Assembly (NCBI RefSeq): GCF_014200045.1 | Contig: NZ_JACHOV010000004.1 | Coordinates: 186,001 to 250,000 of the forward strand | DNA: 64,000 nt | DNA from: Rhizorhapis suberifaciens | GTDB lineage: Bacteria > Pseudomonadota > Alphaproteobacteria > Sphingomonadales > Sphingomonadaceae | Direction: 5' to 3' | Part shown: one piece after another, positions 63,548 through 64,000 of the stretch | Layout: every line of letters starts with the position of its first letter | Numbering within the stretch: the stretch's first letter is position 1 | Program-made: the position numbers and the translations under genes | The notes under the pieces: model-generated | What the model saw: only the letters and a program-made list of their open reading frames with translations | Databases searched by the model: none | Told to the model about the DNA's origin: nothing

Positions 63548-64000
63548 AGATCCAGCTGGTGGGAGCGGTCCTGCCTGCCCTGTTTCTTGTCGGCTGCAAC
63601 GATCAGTTGCCTAGCGACAACCAGACCAATGAAGGTCCGGTCAGGATCGAAAATGCCGCTGGCTTCACTAACCACGATCAGATTGCCGGACTGCCGGGCA
63701 CTCCAATGGCCGAACGGGAAGCTGTGATCGGCATTCTCAACAAGCGCAACGGCCTGACACGCGATCTCAATATGAAACCTGGCGAAGCCCTTCGCGTGGG
63801 CAAGGCCATTGTCCGCCTGCGCGCCTGCGAAGCGACTGCCCCCTGGGAAGAAGTGCCCGAAACCGGGGCTTTTGTTCAGCTGGACGTGCAAGGTAATGAC
63901 AAGAAATGGCGTCGCGCCTTTTCAGGCTGGTTGTTCAAGGAACGCCCCGAACGCAATGTCGTACAGCACGAAATCTACGATGTCTGGGTCAAAAGCTGCA
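63544..64000 (+). CDS. DUF2155 lipoprotein, 3' end outside the window
   Basis: At least 152 residues of a DUF2155 protein. The signal peptide ends in a lipobox LVGC at about residue 18. The domain shows CEATAPWEEVPETGAFVQLD and later RRAFSGWLFKERPERNVVQH, then EIYDVWVKSC, the usual end of the conserved part. Function unknown; it accompanies the NDUFA12-type gene by ATGA overlap. The frame is open to the window edge. Confidence 0.9.
   Translation, partial: MKIQLVGAVLPALFLVGCNDQLPSDNQTNEGPVRIENAAGFTNHDQIAGLPGTPMAEREAVIGILNKRNGLTRDLNMKPGEALRVGKAIVRLRACEATAPWEEVPETGAFVQLDVQGNDKKWRRAFSGWLFKERPERNVVQHEIYDVWVKSC

Overview
The window looks like chromosomal DNA of an alphaproteobacterium of the order Sphingomonadales, probably a Sphingobium/Novosphingobium-like member. 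The basis is a moderately high GC content, protein sequences typical of that group (DUF2155 plus NDUFA12 pair, class I fumarase, a ScfR/RamB-type regulator beside isocitrate lyase, a cytochrome b561-YceI fusion) and REP-like hairpins with an AGCGAAGTCG core. This is a judgement from remembered family sequences, not a database search. I saw no rRNA, tRNA or CRISPR array.

Layout. 1-1788 is the 3' part of acetyl-CoA synthetase. 1866-5417 (minus) is a four-gene MCE/Mla-type lipid transport operon. 5517-13030 holds a HAD phosphatase, an MFS exporter, aminopeptidase N, an epimerase-like protein, a DMT exporter and a threonine aldolase. 13071-14360 is a cytochrome b561-YceI fusion. 14361-17186 is an accessory stretch with small unknown genes, a possible 19-residue hydrophobic peptide, a scar of two oppositely oriented IS5-type transposase fragments and a fosA-like fosfomycin resistance gene. 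17372-20426 has an MgtC-family protein, a Wzx-type flippase and a sulfotransferase. 20719-24292 contains envC, rlmH, a DUF2721 gene and the ribosomal operon rpsF-rpsR-rplI. 24453-29462 holds small membrane proteins, chorismate mutase, rpsD, a ferredoxin, an AlkA-like glycosylase and a pterin operon (folE, a PTR1/FolM-like reductase, folB).

29570-33246 is the glyoxylate shunt locus: isocitrate lyase (aceA) preceded by a 51-residue gene and facing a RamB/ScfR-like regulator, with repeated hairpins on both sides of aceA and a REP pair in the divergent region. 33254-41995 contains two peptidases, a thioesterase, ftsK, zapE and a sdhB that has no sdhA next to it. 42214-49127 is an envelope phospho-lipid or glycan locus: glycosyltransferase, CDP-alcohol phosphotransferase, HIT protein, two nucleotidyltransferases, a flippase and a diacylglycerol-kinase-like protein. 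49295-51058 is a visibly AT-richer two-gene cassette; its first gene carries an R-x4-H motif of the HEPN kind, and the second encodes a one-helix membrane protein. This cassette is my best candidate for an undescribed system. 51345-64000 returns to core genes: rplM-rpsI, cutA, ctaA, a MerC-type protein with a Zur-type regulator, dxs, a serine hydrolase, fumarase, queC-queE, a transporter, an NDUFA12-type complex I factor and the start of a DUF2155 lipoprotein gene.

Functional threads. Acetate/C2 use (acs, aceA and its regulator), TCA and respiration (sdhB, class I fumarase, ctaA, NDUFA12 protein), cell division (ftsK, zapE, envC) and envelope building (MCE operon, two flippases, sulfotransferase, CDP-alcohol locus) dominate. 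Accessory DNA is limited to about 14.4-17.2 kb and 49.3-51.1 kb, with the 42-49 kb envelope locus as a possible third variable block.
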